A model generated the notes under the pieces. That model saw only the letters and a list, made by a program, of their open reading frames with translations. It did no database searches and was not told the DNA's origin. This document shows positions 1 to 13,200 of a DNA stretch of 64,000 bases, piece by piece; position 1 is the stretch's first letter, and every line of letters begins with the position of its first letter. The position numbers were made by a program, and so were the translations under genes. The DNA is taken from positions 62,001-126,000 of the forward strand of contig WTXG01000087.1 of assembly GCA_022496185.1 (NCBI GenBank), given 5' to 3'. The stretch comes from Multifurca ochricompacta (Eukaryota > Basidiomycota > Agaricomycetes > Russulales > Russulaceae).

Positions 1-309
1 GCCCAGAGCATAGGCAGTCCAATGTAGCTGATAAGATAAAACCTGAAACTCGCACCATGCATTTAAACGCTTTGTAGTATAGTAAAGAGTGTCTAAAACT
101 GAGATCAAATAATCAGAAATGTTCTGGTCCAGGGCTCGTACGAAGAGAAGAAAATGAGTTAACCAGGAGTGGAGGCGGCCTCGGTTTCGTGCTCAACGCT
201 CGCATCTTCCTTACAGTGTCATCTACACAATCGGGACCTGGACATAAACCTCTAACGGGTACTACTAGCACTGGCATGACATTAAAACTTCGAGCCATAA
301 ACAAGTTAG

Positions 310-1170
310 GGGCCGACATCTTCCGAGCGCCCCTGGGGCAATAAAGTCACCCAGCTCGTTTTCTGGATTTCTGGACCCATCTTGCCAAAATATCGCTCAC
401 TTTCGTAGTCCCACTGGTCGTTTCCTCGCGTCCAGTTGCCGAGCCCATGTACGTATGGCGCCAGCTCTTCGTCCACCGGCTCACCAAACTTGGGAATCTC
501 GTTCTCGTATATGTCCCTAAACCTTGCTCCGAGCTCTTTTTGGTATTCGTGAACCCATTTTATGGCCCCTTGTATGTCGGTTTTACTTTGGTGCATCACA
601 ATGGTTACTATATTGTGGCTGTCATCACCGCGCGCGCCTGCTCTATGTTGTACGAAACGACGTCCTAAGTCAATCGCAAAATCTTCAGCCTTGGCGCCGA
701 GTGGAAGCAAGCGCAACTAACATTGGCCATCCAGATCATGTCACTAGTCAAAATAGCTGCCCAACCACCAATGGTATCTCTTCTTACGTCAATTTACCCC
801 TGGGTGCTTCGAATATGCTTGTGGGTTCGGTCTTCTGCCTGCTGTACACAAGACTGCGTGTAAGCGCCAAAGGTCTCTACAAACCATTTCTGTGACCCTG
901 GACCAGCTGTCTTGATTTCCAGCTCCCAGAACCTATAAGAACAACTTCAACACATGCCTATGCTTTCTTTAAGGCCCCTTACTGTCTGGTGACCTCGCCG
1001 CCGATTTATTCATCCTTGGGGCGCGTGGGACGCGAGGTGTGCGGGTTGCGGATGGCGTCCATGATGATATTGGCCATTACCTGAGCTTCATTTTCATGCG
1101 CTACATCTAACACTCGTCGAATAAGAAGACCAAGTTCATAAAGTCGCAACAAGTGCGCAGGCGTTCTTCG
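310..1170 (-). pseudogene. Broken sesquiterpene synthase copy
   Basis: Decayed relative of the intact terpene synthase at 2274-3527, on the opposite strand. The C-terminal exon (about 310-650) is well preserved, with the [12 protein letters not shown] and [10 protein letters not shown] stretches typical of basidiomycete sesquiterpene cyclases. Breaks seen: the aspartate-rich motif region near 1115-1125 has lost a base (DE then a shift); a TAA interrupts the exon around 1002-1007; the NSE-motif exon reads [11 protein letters not shown] and then shifts frame through two extra bases near 630; the exon around 780-900 has a stop and then loses similarity. The first two exons (N-terminal about 65 residues) are not recognisable above 1170. 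Loss of the metal-binding region in frame makes a working cyclase unlikely. Confidence 0.8.
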
Positions 1171-2273
1171 GATCAAGAATGATCATACTTGTATTGCCTC
1201 GAAGGAGTTTTAGCTATCTATTTAGGTAGCTGATAAATCTGGTGCGTCCGCGGGGCCTGCAAGCGTAAAGTTATCGAGAGGATTCTCGGATGCGATGTAT
1301 GCGAAGAATAACAACATGCGTGCCACCCACACGAGTCATTAATCCTATTGTCGACTTGATTACCGACGCCCATTTTAGAGGAATCAATGTGCATCGCATA
1401 TTGTCCTGGAGCAGGCAGTATTGTCCTGGACCCCGTGCAGTGGCACTGGTGGACTCAACGACTTGTGTCAACACCAAGTTATTGATCGAAAGAAAGAGCC
1501 TTGTTGAGGGGTCCAGGCATCGTTGAGACGGGCCGGTAGAGACCGGGTTGATTGGAAACCGAAACCACTGCACGCACAACACTTTCCTATTCTCTCTGTT
1601 TCGTCACGTTCGCTTCAGTTCTGATTGACCACTTAAACTGAACATATCCGCTACCTGGTAGCTAAATCCCTCTACAGCCGGTGCCGGTTGTGTTGTGTTG
1701 TGTTTGTGTTTGTCATGCAGTCATGCAGGTGATGCCCATAGTTCAGGCACTCATTTTTTGGCCGAGCGCTGTTCTTTCATTACATTACCTCAAGTTTTGC
1801 ACATGGCTAGACATGCACCTTTTCTATGTCTACTGGAAATTTAACCGCTACCTTACCTGAATAAGCAATACAGCTGCGCTCAGCTCAAGGTAAGCTAAGC
1901 CACATCACAGAGGGGTCCATTTATAGCAGTGCGACAAGCGGTTATACATGAGCACGAGCGCTTCGATCCTTTGATGGCCTTTCTGAAACTTTCTGAAACA
2001 GAGAATTCCATCGTGTTATTCAACCGCGTGTGCCATTGCAGGCATGGTCTGTGATTGACTGAGAATCAGAATATTCCTGGCTAGGCACTGAGCACTATCT
2101 CCTTCGAACACATATCGAGAAAACCCGGCGTCGTAAATCTCCCGGCTTCGAAATCAGTTCTGCATGGCACTTGATTCACGAAATTAAAAAGCCCAATACC
2201 AACCTTCTCACATCAGGGTCTCAGCCCAGTTCTTCGTACTTCAATTGCCGCCATTTTGATAGAAAAACCCACC
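1171..2273. other. Intergenic, no gene seen
   Basis: No coding signal that I recognise on either strand. A short direct repeat of TATTGTCCTGGA occurs at about 1400-1431, and there is a TGTTG/TGTTT low-complexity run at about 1687-1712. The right end serves as promoter region of the terpene synthase that starts at 2274. Confidence 0.5.
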
Positions 2274-3527
2274 ATGCCCACCAGGTACCATATTCCAAAC
2301 ACATTGGAGACTTGGAAATGGCCTCGTCAACTCAACCCGCACTACATCGACGTCAAGGAAGTTTCCTCAGCCTGGTTGAGAAGCTTCCAGGCCTTCAGTC
2401 CGAAAGCACAGGACGCGTATGATCGTTGCGACTTCAGTATGACCCATCACATCCTTTTAAGAGCGAGCTGAACTCTTGCTAGGCCTTCTCGCATCCCTTG
2501 CATATCCCTATCATAATAAAGGTATGCTTCTATTCAGACCGGAAGGTAAACTAAACTCACCGTTCGTGTGAAGAACGCTTGCGAACTGGTTGCGACTTGA
2601 TGAACGTCTTCTTCGTGTTCGACGAGTATTCAGATGTCGCGAATGGGGATCAAGTTCAGGAAATGGCCAACATCGTTATGGATGCCCTCCGCAACCCACA
2701 TACCCCTCGCCCTAAAGACGAATGGATAGGTGGCGAGGTCACCAGGCAGTAAGGCATTCTACAGAGAGAGAGAGGACACGTGCTGAAGGCATTGCCTAGA
2801 TTCTGGGAGCTAGCGATCAAGACAGCTAGTCCTCCTTCACAGAAACGGTTCATAGAGACATATGGCGCTTACACACAGTCTGTTGTACAGCAGGCGGTAG
2901 ATCGAATCAACAAGCATATTCCAACCATCCAGGAGTACCTCCAAGTGAGGCGAAATAACATTGGCGCCACGCCAGCTTTCGCAATGATCGAATTAGAAAT
3001 GAACCTCCCCGATGATGTCGTTCACCATCCTGCCGTCGAAGAATTATCTGTTTTGGCCACTGACATAATTATTCTGGGAAATGTAGGTTACACCTGCTTA
3101 CAATATGAATGTGTTGCCAAGGCTGACGCCCTCGTGGTTGACTTAGGACATAGTTTCATACAACGTAGAGCAGGCTCGTGGTGACGGCGATTACAACATA
3201 GTAACCATTGTGATGCATGAGAACAAGGTTGACATTCACGGAGCCATGGATTGGCTTTATGAACACCACAAAGTGTTGGAAGGGAAGTTCATGGATATAT
3301 ACGAGAACAAGATTCCGAGGTTCAGTGAGTTGGTGGACGAACAGCTGGGACAGTATGTGGATGGGCTGGGAAATTGGGTGCGAGCGAATGATCAATGGGC
3401 CTTCGAAAGCGAGCGATACTTTGGAAAGAGAGGACGAGAAATCCAGAGAACACGGTGGGTGACACTGTTGCCGAAGCAGGTATTAGAGGAGATCGGTCCG
3501 CAAGTTGTGGATGACTCGAAGCTGTGA
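2274..3527 (+). CDS. Sesquiterpene synthase (class I terpene cyclase)
   Basis: Predicted to ionise and cyclise farnesyl diphosphate to a sesquiterpene in the cytosol. Five exons keep frame exactly: 2274-2436, 2483-2521, 2574-2748, 2800-3082, 3147-3527, giving 346 residues, normal for the basidiomycete family. The aspartate-rich Mg-binding motif is DEYSD at residues about 84-88, and the second metal motif NDIVSYNVE is at 220-228 (N220, S224, E228). The downstream SERYFG stretch is family-typical. I chose the ATG at 2274 because it has ACC just before it and leads straight into the conserved [11 protein letters not shown]..WPRxLNPHY start; an in-frame ATG lies 18 bases upstream. A broken inverted copy lies at 310-1170, and an O-methyltransferase converges from the right. 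The product cannot be told from sequence. Confidence 0.92.
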
Positions 3528-5505
3528 AGTTGGGCTGGTGGTTAATAGATTGGAAGGACCAAGTTCATGTGCCTTGTTTAGATAAGAATTGTATCATTGA
3601 TTCCTATGACCTTATGCACCTTTTTTCGTGGATGTGGCTTTGGTAAAAGTTGGAAGATTACGTATGATAAGGCACGACATGAGTTACCGCCATCATTTCC
3701 TCCTAAACCGGGGACCGGGAACCTGTGGACGCGATCCGCGTGGTATGATCACTCGATTTGATTTGACGGGGGTTCCATGCGTATACCCCAAGCACATGCA
3801 CAGTCTGGTTTAACCTTTGCGATTCAATCTAAGGTATTATTGCAGGCCCGTTAAGTCCTTCATATTGTCGACTCTGAATAGCATTGCACAAGAATCAATC
3901 CAGCTGAGGGAGACAGTTGGCAGGAAGGACATGCTCAGTCAAATGTCAATCCATATCTACGTGGTTATCCTAACACAGCGATAGCGCTCATTCATAGCTA
4001 ACCACTTGGAGGCAGAGCAATGATGGCCCGGTGACAGAAACAGAGAACGCTCTCAGCTTGCATGTGCATACTTCGTAAGGGCTGACAATCACAGCCGATT
4101 CCTTAGTCTACCCCCCCGAATGAGCAGTGCCGACCCGGCGAAGAAGTATACGCTGAACGGAGTCAATTTGAAAGCACTTCGTTGGATAAATGAGATGGTT
4201 TGTGTAGATAACGCTGATGGCCTTTCTTATGGATGGAAAACTGAGACTGGGAGACTCTATGGTTCAATATCATTCAAGTTGACCCAAGCATGAGAACTTG
4301 TAACCCGTCCTGACTGTTTCGTTCTATACCGGGCAAAGTCAATACTCACTAGGAGAATTGTTTCCGATCTCTTATCGATAGTGAATGGGATAGGCCTAAA
4401 TCACCTGAAACCGACTCCTGGTGTACGAGTTCGTAGGAGTTTTGATACTTCCGAGAGGAGGAACAATCTGGTATATGAAATTTCCAGCATTTGAAATAGG
4501 CCCATGCAGCAATAGAAGCACACACGAATCACAGGGAAAGCGGGAGACATATCTCCAGGCCGTCCTGAATAAAATGAATGGACCCTGCAACTGGCTGGGC
4601 TGTTGCGGCAATTTGCTTGTACTAATAAGAGTGAGTGGCGCCTGTAGCGACCGTGGTAGAGCCGTACACATAACACAATCCTTCATTTATGTCGCAAAAA
4701 GGTAATGTCTAATGTCCTATTCTTCTTTATTTCGTCATGCTCTCTCTTGTAGTATAAAACGACTTACTCTCACTGTGTTTATTTATCTCATTTAATAATA
4801 GCTTATCTGCTGTACGATTGTGAGACAGTGAGTAGGGTTCCACAGAAGAGGGAAGGGAGCAAGAGTAAAGGGACAAGGGTTTTTTAGTAGCCACTGATAA
4901 GCATCGAGTGTCGATAACGTCGATAATGTTGAATGTGTCGATGAGCCAGGAACGGATCAGGGTAGGCCGGACCGGATCAGAGGTGACCGGTGCAAGACGG
5001 ACTTAAGTGAACATTGTATTATACTCACTGACATTCCACTCGTTTATTATGATAAAGATACAATCCACATGACCATAGCACAGCACGCTTTTAACAGTAT
5101 TTAAGGACTGTATTTCTGTATCCTACACTTCAGTTTTGACCATTCATAACTGAATTATCTTGCTAGCGCTTGTCTAACCTTAGCTGCGTTTTAACAGCGT
5201 AACAGCAGATACGTTCGAAAACCCTTGAGGCTTAGTAAACGCGCATTCCTCACGACGATCGTAGGCTTCTAGCCTAGAACAATATTGTTGATTCGAACCT
5301 TTTCACTTTACATTACACGGCCAGTGCCTCTTCAATGCATATGTTTCCCAACGAACGCTTCATGCACAAATGAATTACTTGAATTCATAGCTGGCAACAT
5401 AGCTGGGCATAACATAACAGTTTACAAGGTGGTCAGAACCCATAGAGCACACACATCGCCTCAGAAAGCTCCTCCAAATAGTCAAGAGACCCCGTTTCCC
5501 CCCCT
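3528..5505. other. Intergenic between convergent genes
   Basis: Holds the 3' sides of the terpene synthase and the O-methyltransferase. Open frames here (for example around 4396-4705 on both strands) overlap one another and match nothing I know. I see no repeat element or RNA gene. Confidence 0.45.
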
Positions 5506-7506
5506 CTATTTCGGAACGGCAATCGCTTTCTGGTACTTGATCCCCGACTGCGTGTCATGATGTACGGCGATAATCTCCCATCCGGCCTGGTTGAGCAGGT
5601 CACGGAGGTAGGTGATGGTGCGCTCCTGGCCGTTAAAGAGGCCCATCATCTTTGAGCGCATGGCGGGTGAAACGGATCAGCTCAAATTCCAACAAGAGTC
5701 ACGTGACGCGCAAACGATTGCCATCTCACCATAAGGTCTGTATTGTACGACATAGAACCTGCGCGACCCATGTTGGTGAGTAGCGGTTTCGGTGGTGTGG
5801 GGACCTCTGCGCCTGGAATCTCGTGTGTGGCCGGTTCGTCACAGGCGCATGCAATCAACTGATCGACAACGATCAGCTGCGTCTTTGGCCCGGCAGCAAG
5901 GCGCAGATGCTTCAATATTGTGAGACAGTATTCGTCTGCCCAATCGTGAAGGACCTGGCAGACTAGGAAGACGGAGACGTCGTCGTCCTGGGCAGGCTGC
6001 GGATCAAAGAAGTTGTGACCTTGGGGACTACATGTCAGCATGAAGCTTCAAAGCCACGGGATGGAAAAAAAATAAAAGACGACGAACCTTGGAGTTTTAC
6101 ACGTCCAGATTCAAGGGCCTTGGGCATGTTCTTCTTCCAGTACTGCGATTAAACGTTTGTGTCAGGAGCTTGCGCATACGCAGACAGTTTCAGATTTTAT
6201 GTCCACTTGCCTCGACTGCATCCCCTACGACACCGTCGCGGTCTTGGACAACGAAGCGAAGGTGTGAATGGTGGTCGGCAAGTATGAATGATTTTGAACC
6301 AACTCCTCCACCAACATCAACAACCAGGGAGCCCTTAGGAAGATTCTTCCAACCATAACCTATCAGCGTATTTTAAATCAGATGGCGGATTACAGGGTGG
6401 CGCAGCGCGAAGCGAACCTTCGAGGATAACTTCGGCCGAAGTCATGTTTTTCACACCATTCATGGCAGCCCCGAATCTGGCAAGTCGTAATCGGTTCTCT
6501 GGACCCTCAAGCCAACTCCACAGATCCCCTTTGAAACCGCATGCTTTATTCAGAGCAGTCCTGCCCGGCTCTGTGGCATGACCATAATCGGGGTCGAGGA
6601 TAGTCTCAGTAAGATATGCTGAGCTCTTGAAGCCTTCATCGAGACTACAGGAAGGCATAAGAATCCGAGTCAGAATTCTGAGCCAGAGTGACAGACATAC
6701 ACATGCTCGATGATAGACGTCATGCCGAGAGTTCCGATATGCTTCGATTCAGGGCTTAAAAACGTTTATCATTAGTTCACTTATCATGGAGATCAGAAAC
6801 CGACGCGAAACCAACTTTACTAGCAGCTCTTCAACAGATTTTCCGGTGTCAAAAACAGTGGATAAACGATTATTGGCAAAAACATCCGGGTTCACTTCAG
6901 TGAATATATGATTGGTAGCAAGTAGGCGGAGAGTTCGGGCTGGTTGCGCAATGTTATCAGTCGGATATATAACTTTATCATATCCGTTCTTGGCACATAC
7001 CGAGTTTTCCGGGATGAACTTTGGTGGGTTTAGCAATTTCCGAGGCGTGTTTACCCTAGCGCATCGGAATGTCAGTAACAGCTTTTAAAAACGGACGAGA
7101 GGGTGCGTCATCACCTCAGGCCCTGCATCTCGAAGAATTTCGGCAACGTGCGTGCTGATTGCAGTCCTCATTGCAGTTGATACATGGAACTACCGTTATG
7201 CCCAGATTGTGAGCGAATCATGCGGCGATTATCGGAGACGCTAATGATCACCTGCATCATGGTATCAAGGATCGTGACGGGCGCAGGTCTCACGAGTGTC
7301 ATCAGTTGCGCCGCAGCAGATGTGATGAGCGACCCGGCCGACTGAATGATAGGATGTGTGCGCGGCGCCTCTGATTCGAGGCTGTAGGGCGCATTCGGTG
7401 AGGGGTACGTGAAGGAGTTAGCGGTGACCACTGCCTCGATCTGTTCTACGGAAGATTGTATGATGTTGGCGAGTGCCTTTAGTTCGGCCAGGGCATCTTG
7501 TGCCAT
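5506..7506 (-). CDS. SAM-dependent O-methyltransferase (COMT-like)
   Basis: Class I methyltransferase of the caffeate/flavonoid O-methyltransferase type, predicted to methylate a hydroxyl on a small secondary metabolite. Ten exons (minus order): 7252-7506, 7115-7189, 7001-7055, 6816-6939, 6701-6754, 6418-6644, 6211-6359, 6088-6142, 5730-6019, 5506-5649; the frame holds throughout for 475 residues. The N-terminal half is the helical dimerisation/substrate domain (RTLRLLATNHIFTEV). The SAM-binding loop VVDVGGGVG is at about 276-284, and the catalytic histidine sits in LHDW (about H356). The intron between exons 7 and 8 uses a GC donor (GCAAGT). The gene converges with the terpene synthase; a decayed duplicate lies at 28.5-30.3 kb. 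The substrate is unknown; a terpene alcohol is only an inference from proximity. Confidence 0.9.
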
Positions 7507-9162
7507 ACTTCCGAGTGTAGCACCGTTAGACACCTCAACCTTGACTATGCATATAAAACACACCGTGCATTAGGTGTGGCCGAGGGCTGAGAGGGTAAAG
7601 AAGCAGGATCGAAGACAGAGAGAGACATTTGTGAAGAATGAAAGGAGAAAAAAAGGCATAGGAAGTCTAGATGATTTATAAAAAAAAATGGAGTACGCAC
7701 AACAAATAGAGTTAATACCGCGGTGTGGTGCGTGTGTGGATATCAGCGCGGAGAGGTGACGAATATCTATAGTAGTATAGACTAGTAGAGAACTGTCGTG
7801 ATGTCTTTCATCATTTGGTGCGTGGCCATCGGGAGTGGTGTAATGCGAAGTTTTGCTCTCCGAGTCCTCACCCAATACAACAACTAGTCTTGCGCCGAGA
7901 ACAAAACAAAAGGAACCACTCCATCAGTTATGACCTTTGGGGTTCGCCCTGTTCGGATACAATGTACACGGTGGCCTGGGGACCCAGAAGCGGACAGCGC
8001 CTTTATAGTAAATTATTCTACCAGCTCGCCGCTCGAAACAACGAACGACTGAGCATTGATGCAGAGTATTACGAAGCGAAGAAAAGGAAACAACTGACTT
8101 GATTCGAGGTGATCAGGGTTTCGTGTACTTCGATCTCTCACTTTCCTCATCCTCACCATCATCGAGACACGTCAATAAGAGTGACATTCTTGCCACTCGT
8201 AAGCAATTTTCGACGTTGGTCATTGAAAGAAGAAAGAAGAAAGAGCGCACCTATTGTGATTCGCTATCACAACAACTGCACTTTCCCCACGGTAACCACG
8301 TCACAGCCTTTTACTAAGATTTCATAACCTTATAATGAATGGCACGGCTTAAATATGCCAATATCCTAAATAAATAAATAAAAACACGCGTTTCACGGCT
8401 TGTATATCGCTAATACGCGCCAAACACTACACGCCAGCTTTCTGGCAAGTGTGAGTACACTGGCAAAGATCTAGTTGTTGGTATGGGCAATTCCCAAAGT
8501 TGCTTTATGACATCAAGTATGTTCTCATGGTATCGTTCGTTACTGTACGGGGCTATAAGCAACTGTTTCATTCGCATGGGCGGTATTCCTCGCTGATGTG
8601 TGAAAACCTCTTTTTTCGATATGTTTTTTCAGTAAGGACCCACTCGGGCGCTCCAGAATCAAACGACCCATCAAAGAATTCGCTAATTTTAGGTCAGCTT
8701 TTGAGATCAAGAATACAACTCCGAAAGTGAGCCCCTCATTTATGAATACATTGTTTCAGTGCTGAATTGAAGACGATTGAAGGGAACAAGAGGGAACAAG
8801 ATATTATCATTGTCAGCCTAGTGAGATAGTAGGTAAAGTCAACAAGTCCTCCCTCAGATCTTGTATTATCCTCTGGTGTCCATTTAGTAGTACAACGCCC
8901 ACTAAAAATTCAGATCTGACAATATGGGAACCACCAAAAAGTCAGAATACTCCAATGCTCCGTTACATTAGCAATATTGTGCTAGGGGGGGGGGATATGC
9001 GCCGGCATCTATTTGTAACATTCTCTCTTTTTGGGGCTCTTTGGGAGTGGGGTAAAAACATACCTACCCCAAGTCGTGTCGTCGCGCTCATGCCTGCGAT
9101 GATGGAACCGAAAATGATGGTCCTGGCGCCTATTCACTGGAAGAACAAAAACTCGTAGAGGC
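7507..9162. other. Intergenic; 5' flank of methyltransferase
   Basis: No recognisable gene. The part from 7560 to about 8030 is shared, in decayed form, with 30,390-30,890, so it belongs to the duplicated methyltransferase locus. There is an AATA run near 8368-8383 and a nine- to ten-base G run near 8984-8993. Small open frames around 7815-8330 look accidental. Confidence 0.5.
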
Positions 9163-9780
9163 TGTGCGGAGCCAATCCGCGGTGAGTGCGAGGCAAAGTT
9201 AGTTTTCCCTGAATGGTGAGAGAGGTAAAGAGGAGAGGGAGAGTGCGTAGAAAGAGTCCCAAGGATAACTAGACTTCGAAGGAGGGTGCGTCGTGCTTTG
9301 AACTGATGCGAATCTACTGCTTTGCTGGTTCCGTTTGACCTTGCGCTTGATGTCGTCAAGAAGTTCTTTAGCACACAAAAGAAAGATAAAGAAAGGGGGA
9401 GAAATGCCGATTGATTTCTGCTTCTAGTGGCTCACTGGCTGGTCTACTACAAGCATTGTATGTACCTTTATATACTTGCAGAGAGACCGAGTTATGAAGC
9501 AGAAAGAGGGTGAATTAGGGTTGAAAGAAGATAAGGTGAGATGATGCCAGGCAATAAAGGCGGAGATGATGTAGACGGGGAGGTAGAAACCTGGCAATTA
9601 AGACGGGGAGGTAGTGAAACTGTGTAAGGAATGGACGGGCATGCGGCCCGGAATGCAAATGTACTGATAAAAGATAATATACGGAACTAGATCATAAGTG
9701 CTCTAATTCAGGGTTTGTAATGAAAGAGGGGAGAGGCGATAGATGGAGGTTTCATGCTCAACGCCCGAGCCATCCTTACA
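9163..9780. repeat. Solo LTR, copy 1
   Basis: A 618-base unit that starts TGTGCGGAGCCAATCC and ends CATCCTTACA, so it has TG..CA ends. AGGC lies on both sides (9159-9162 and 9781-9784), a short target duplication. It shares nearly all of its length with copies at 27,521-28,100 and 29,101-29,653. No internal retrotransposon genes adjoin it, hence solo LTR. Its parent family is not in this window. Confidence 0.75.
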
Positions 9781-10287
9781 AGGCGAAGCATTTTTTTTAA
9801 TTGCTCCACCCCGCCTTCGGTCAACAGGTTAAGGTAAATTGGAAGGGTAGGGAGGAGGGTACCTCTTCTCCCCACCACCACATAAACCAGGGGGCCCAAA
9901 AAATCCCCTTCCCCTTGCGTTGTATTGCCCTATCCGAAATCTCAGATCTAGATAACATCAGTCAGAGATTCACTAACTACTAACAAACGATCTAACAACA
10001 GAACAACAGACGGGACAATGGGAGCGACAGAGGTCAGAAAAAAAAAAATAACATGGCGTAGTTGTGGTATATCTCTCATACAGCTAACCTTGAACACACG
10101 ATAACAATTGCTAGGGAAAAAGTGGGAAAAAATTTCTTTTAAAACAAAAAACAAATTAACAAATTAAAAAAAAAAACGCACGCACGCACGCACAAAAGGG
10201 AAGGAAAACAAATCGATGAACAACAACAAAAAAAAAAAAGTATAAGGATAAGAATAAGGGCCACCAGTGCAGCACCGTGTGGTGCAT
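9781..10287. other. Intergenic, A-rich 3' flank
   Basis: Downstream side of the Zn2Cys6 regulator gene. Contains several A runs (about 10,036, 10,165, 10,228) and a CGCA tandem at about 10,175-10,192. No gene seen. Confidence 0.5.
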
Positions 10288-13200
10288 TTATGACGGTCGC
10301 TGTGACCCTATAGGAGGGATGATGTCCATCTGCGTTATGAACTGTGACCAAGCTTCAGTGAGGCTGAGATCACCACTCTGCCTCAGCACGCGGTTGAGAG
10401 CGCGCGAACCAGACGGAGACGAGCGCGGGCGGACGAACTGAGCTTCCATGTCCATATCCGTGTGAGCAACGTTCCAGAGCGGATTGACGTCCATGGCGGC
10501 GCTGGCATCCGCGCTTCCGTCTGACATCGCCGACGCGGGGGATGAGCCATCGCCACCCTTGGCGTGGTGTGTATGATGGGTCTCGTATGGTAGAGTAACA
10601 TGCGCATGTCCGGATTCAGGCATCACCGCGGCAGGTGAGGGCACAGGTGCAGGCTGAGAGTACATAATCCTGGATGATGGACTCGCAGATTTCGTCGTCG
10701 GTGGCAGGAACGGGAACTGCTGCGTGTGTGGGGTATGACTTCCCGACCCAGGCGATTCGTATTTCTGTTCATGCCCATAAATGTATCCCCCGATGACAGG
10801 AGACGGCGCGATCTGCGCCTCGAAGGATATCAGCTGATCCATGAGCGCTGGATGTACTTGACTCCACGGTGGCGGATCGATTTCAATACTTGCAGACTGT
10901 GGCTGCGATGGCGGTGGTGGTGGTGCTGCTTCAGGTGGCTGAGGTCGTTGCGAGAATACTCCAGAGGTAGTATGGTGCAACACCTGAGGTGAACTCGTCG
11001 ACGAATCCGTCAACGTCCCTGATGAGGAGCGAGCCAACGGGGAAGGCGAGGAGGCTGCAGGGGCGCGCACGGTAGACGTCATTCCCGAAAACACGGCGAA
11101 TTCATCTCGCTTGGGCTCTGAGAACGGCTCGGTGACCGTACGCACCGCGTGGAAACTCTCCGTCGCCTTCTCGAGGTGTCTCTTCACGATGGGCTATATG
11201 GGTGTGTGTGTGTGTGCGAAGTATTTAGTCAGTATCGCCACGACTAAAAAAAATGACGGATGAAAGACACACGAGCATCTTGACTGCACGTCCACCAAAC
11301 GGAGAGGCACGATCAAATAACTCGTGAGCTGCGCGGAGCTCCGTTAGCGCCCCGTGCGCCATCTTGCTTCGCGGCGCTCGCACTGGAACCAAAGCGAGCA
11401 TCACCTGTTTGATTTTTTTTTGTTTTGGATCAGCCCCTGCCCTGAAATCATAATGTAAAGATAAGGTTTTACCGATGCAGAGAAGGCGTGCGTCCATAGC
11501 ACCCAGAACCTAGCGACGCGACTGGGGAAGAGGTTAAAGGCATTCTGTAGGTTTGAAAGGAGTTGACAAGCGGAGCGATAGCCGGAAAGGATGGACGGCG
11601 CGTATGTGCCTCGTAGAGGATCAATGGGATGGTCGCACAGACCCTGAGCGAAGAAGGCACGGTGCACATAAAGCAAAGCTAACAACCCAGCGAATCGTCC
11701 CGTTTAAGAATAAATAAAGCTGGTCGCAAAAATTACGACGCACTCAGACAACGATAGTTTGCCGGCATGAAATGCTGCATGACAATGGAAAACGGTGCAC
11801 CATCGGGTGGTGGGTCGAATGCATATTGAGGAAGTTCCGTGTCGCGAATCTTACGATCGAGGTCCAGTATGATAGAATACTTGGGTGGGCGGGCAGTTAG
11901 AATACCCGCAACCACCTCGGCAACACACTCCTTGCCGAACTGAGCCTTCCAGTATGGGACTAGGTGAAGGGATAATGTCACGGGCTGTGGACGCGGACAA
12001 TAGTGCGAATTCTTACAAGATGCTTGGGGAGTGCCGTCGGCGGTCATAAATTGCTCGATGTCCTGCGGAAGTTCGCAATCGACGAAAGGAAGGGAGAATG
12101 TCGGTAATCGGCCCGTCGCAAGACTCTTTAAAAAAGTGAGGTATATAAGAGACGTTCTCTGTCTTTAAAACCTCCTCACCTGCCAGCAGTCTGTGATAAA
12201 CAATTCCCAGAACAGCTCTCGACGTTTTTGTGTTTCCGAAGGGGCCAGATTCCATCTCGCGCAATCTCGATCTGCACAAGCAACATCTGTGAGATCCAGT
12301 CCCACGTAAAATTACATAATCACATACGGAGACCGATCTAGGAATTCGAGATTAGTGCACGTGATCAGTTTTTAGGAGGGAAGAGAGAAGAATAAACTCG
12401 AACTCACACTCTGTGCCAACTTGGTCGCCAAACCCATCAAAGCCCACGTGCTCTCAATGCTGTTTTCATTTCCAACAATGCCCTGATGTATCGCCATCAA
12501 ACTGAACGCCTGTACAGTACTCACGGTCGGCGGACGGTCCATAGGAGGTGCGAGAGCAAGCGCGGCGCGGGTGAGGGCATAAAAGCGGTCCGCTTCCTCG
12601 TTCACCGGTGCGGGCGGCATTTCGCCGTCCGTGACGGCTCCGAAACAAAATATGACGAATAAAAGGGCGAGGTCATGGGCCGTCGGCGTGATGGATGGGG
12701 GAGTCCCATTTGGACGAGCTTCGACGTAATACAGGGGGAGAAGTTCCTCATGGAGTTGACGCGCCTTCACGGCGCCGAAGAACCAGGGAGCTTGTTCGAG
12801 GTAGAGCGTGCACAGATGCGAGGCGCGAGGCCAGGGTGGAAGGTACGCCTCGAGCATGTAAAGGGGGAGACGCATGGAGGCATCGGGGAATGTAGCGGAA
12901 ACTTCGGTAATGATCCGAGGAAGGTTAGGAGGTGTTTCGACGAGACTTGATGAACCCGACCGATCCCCGCCGACGCCACTGCTGGGGGAGGATGAGTCTT
13001 CCGGGGAATCTCGTTCGCTCTGACGACCAAACGAGACGGAGTTAGCGGCTTTTACCGGGTGTGGGGGAGTCTAGATCTCTTACGAGAATAAGGCTCTGGT
13101 TTATTCATTCATTAGATCCTTGGGTAGAAAAAAAAAAGAAAAAAAGAAAATGAGAGCGCTCACTTCGTGACCCGCAGACCGCCCGTAGAACGTGGACGCC

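Noticed and set aside
1271..1582. Overlapping open frames on both strands as a gene
   Set aside because: No similarity, no intron signals, and the two frames are shadows of each other.
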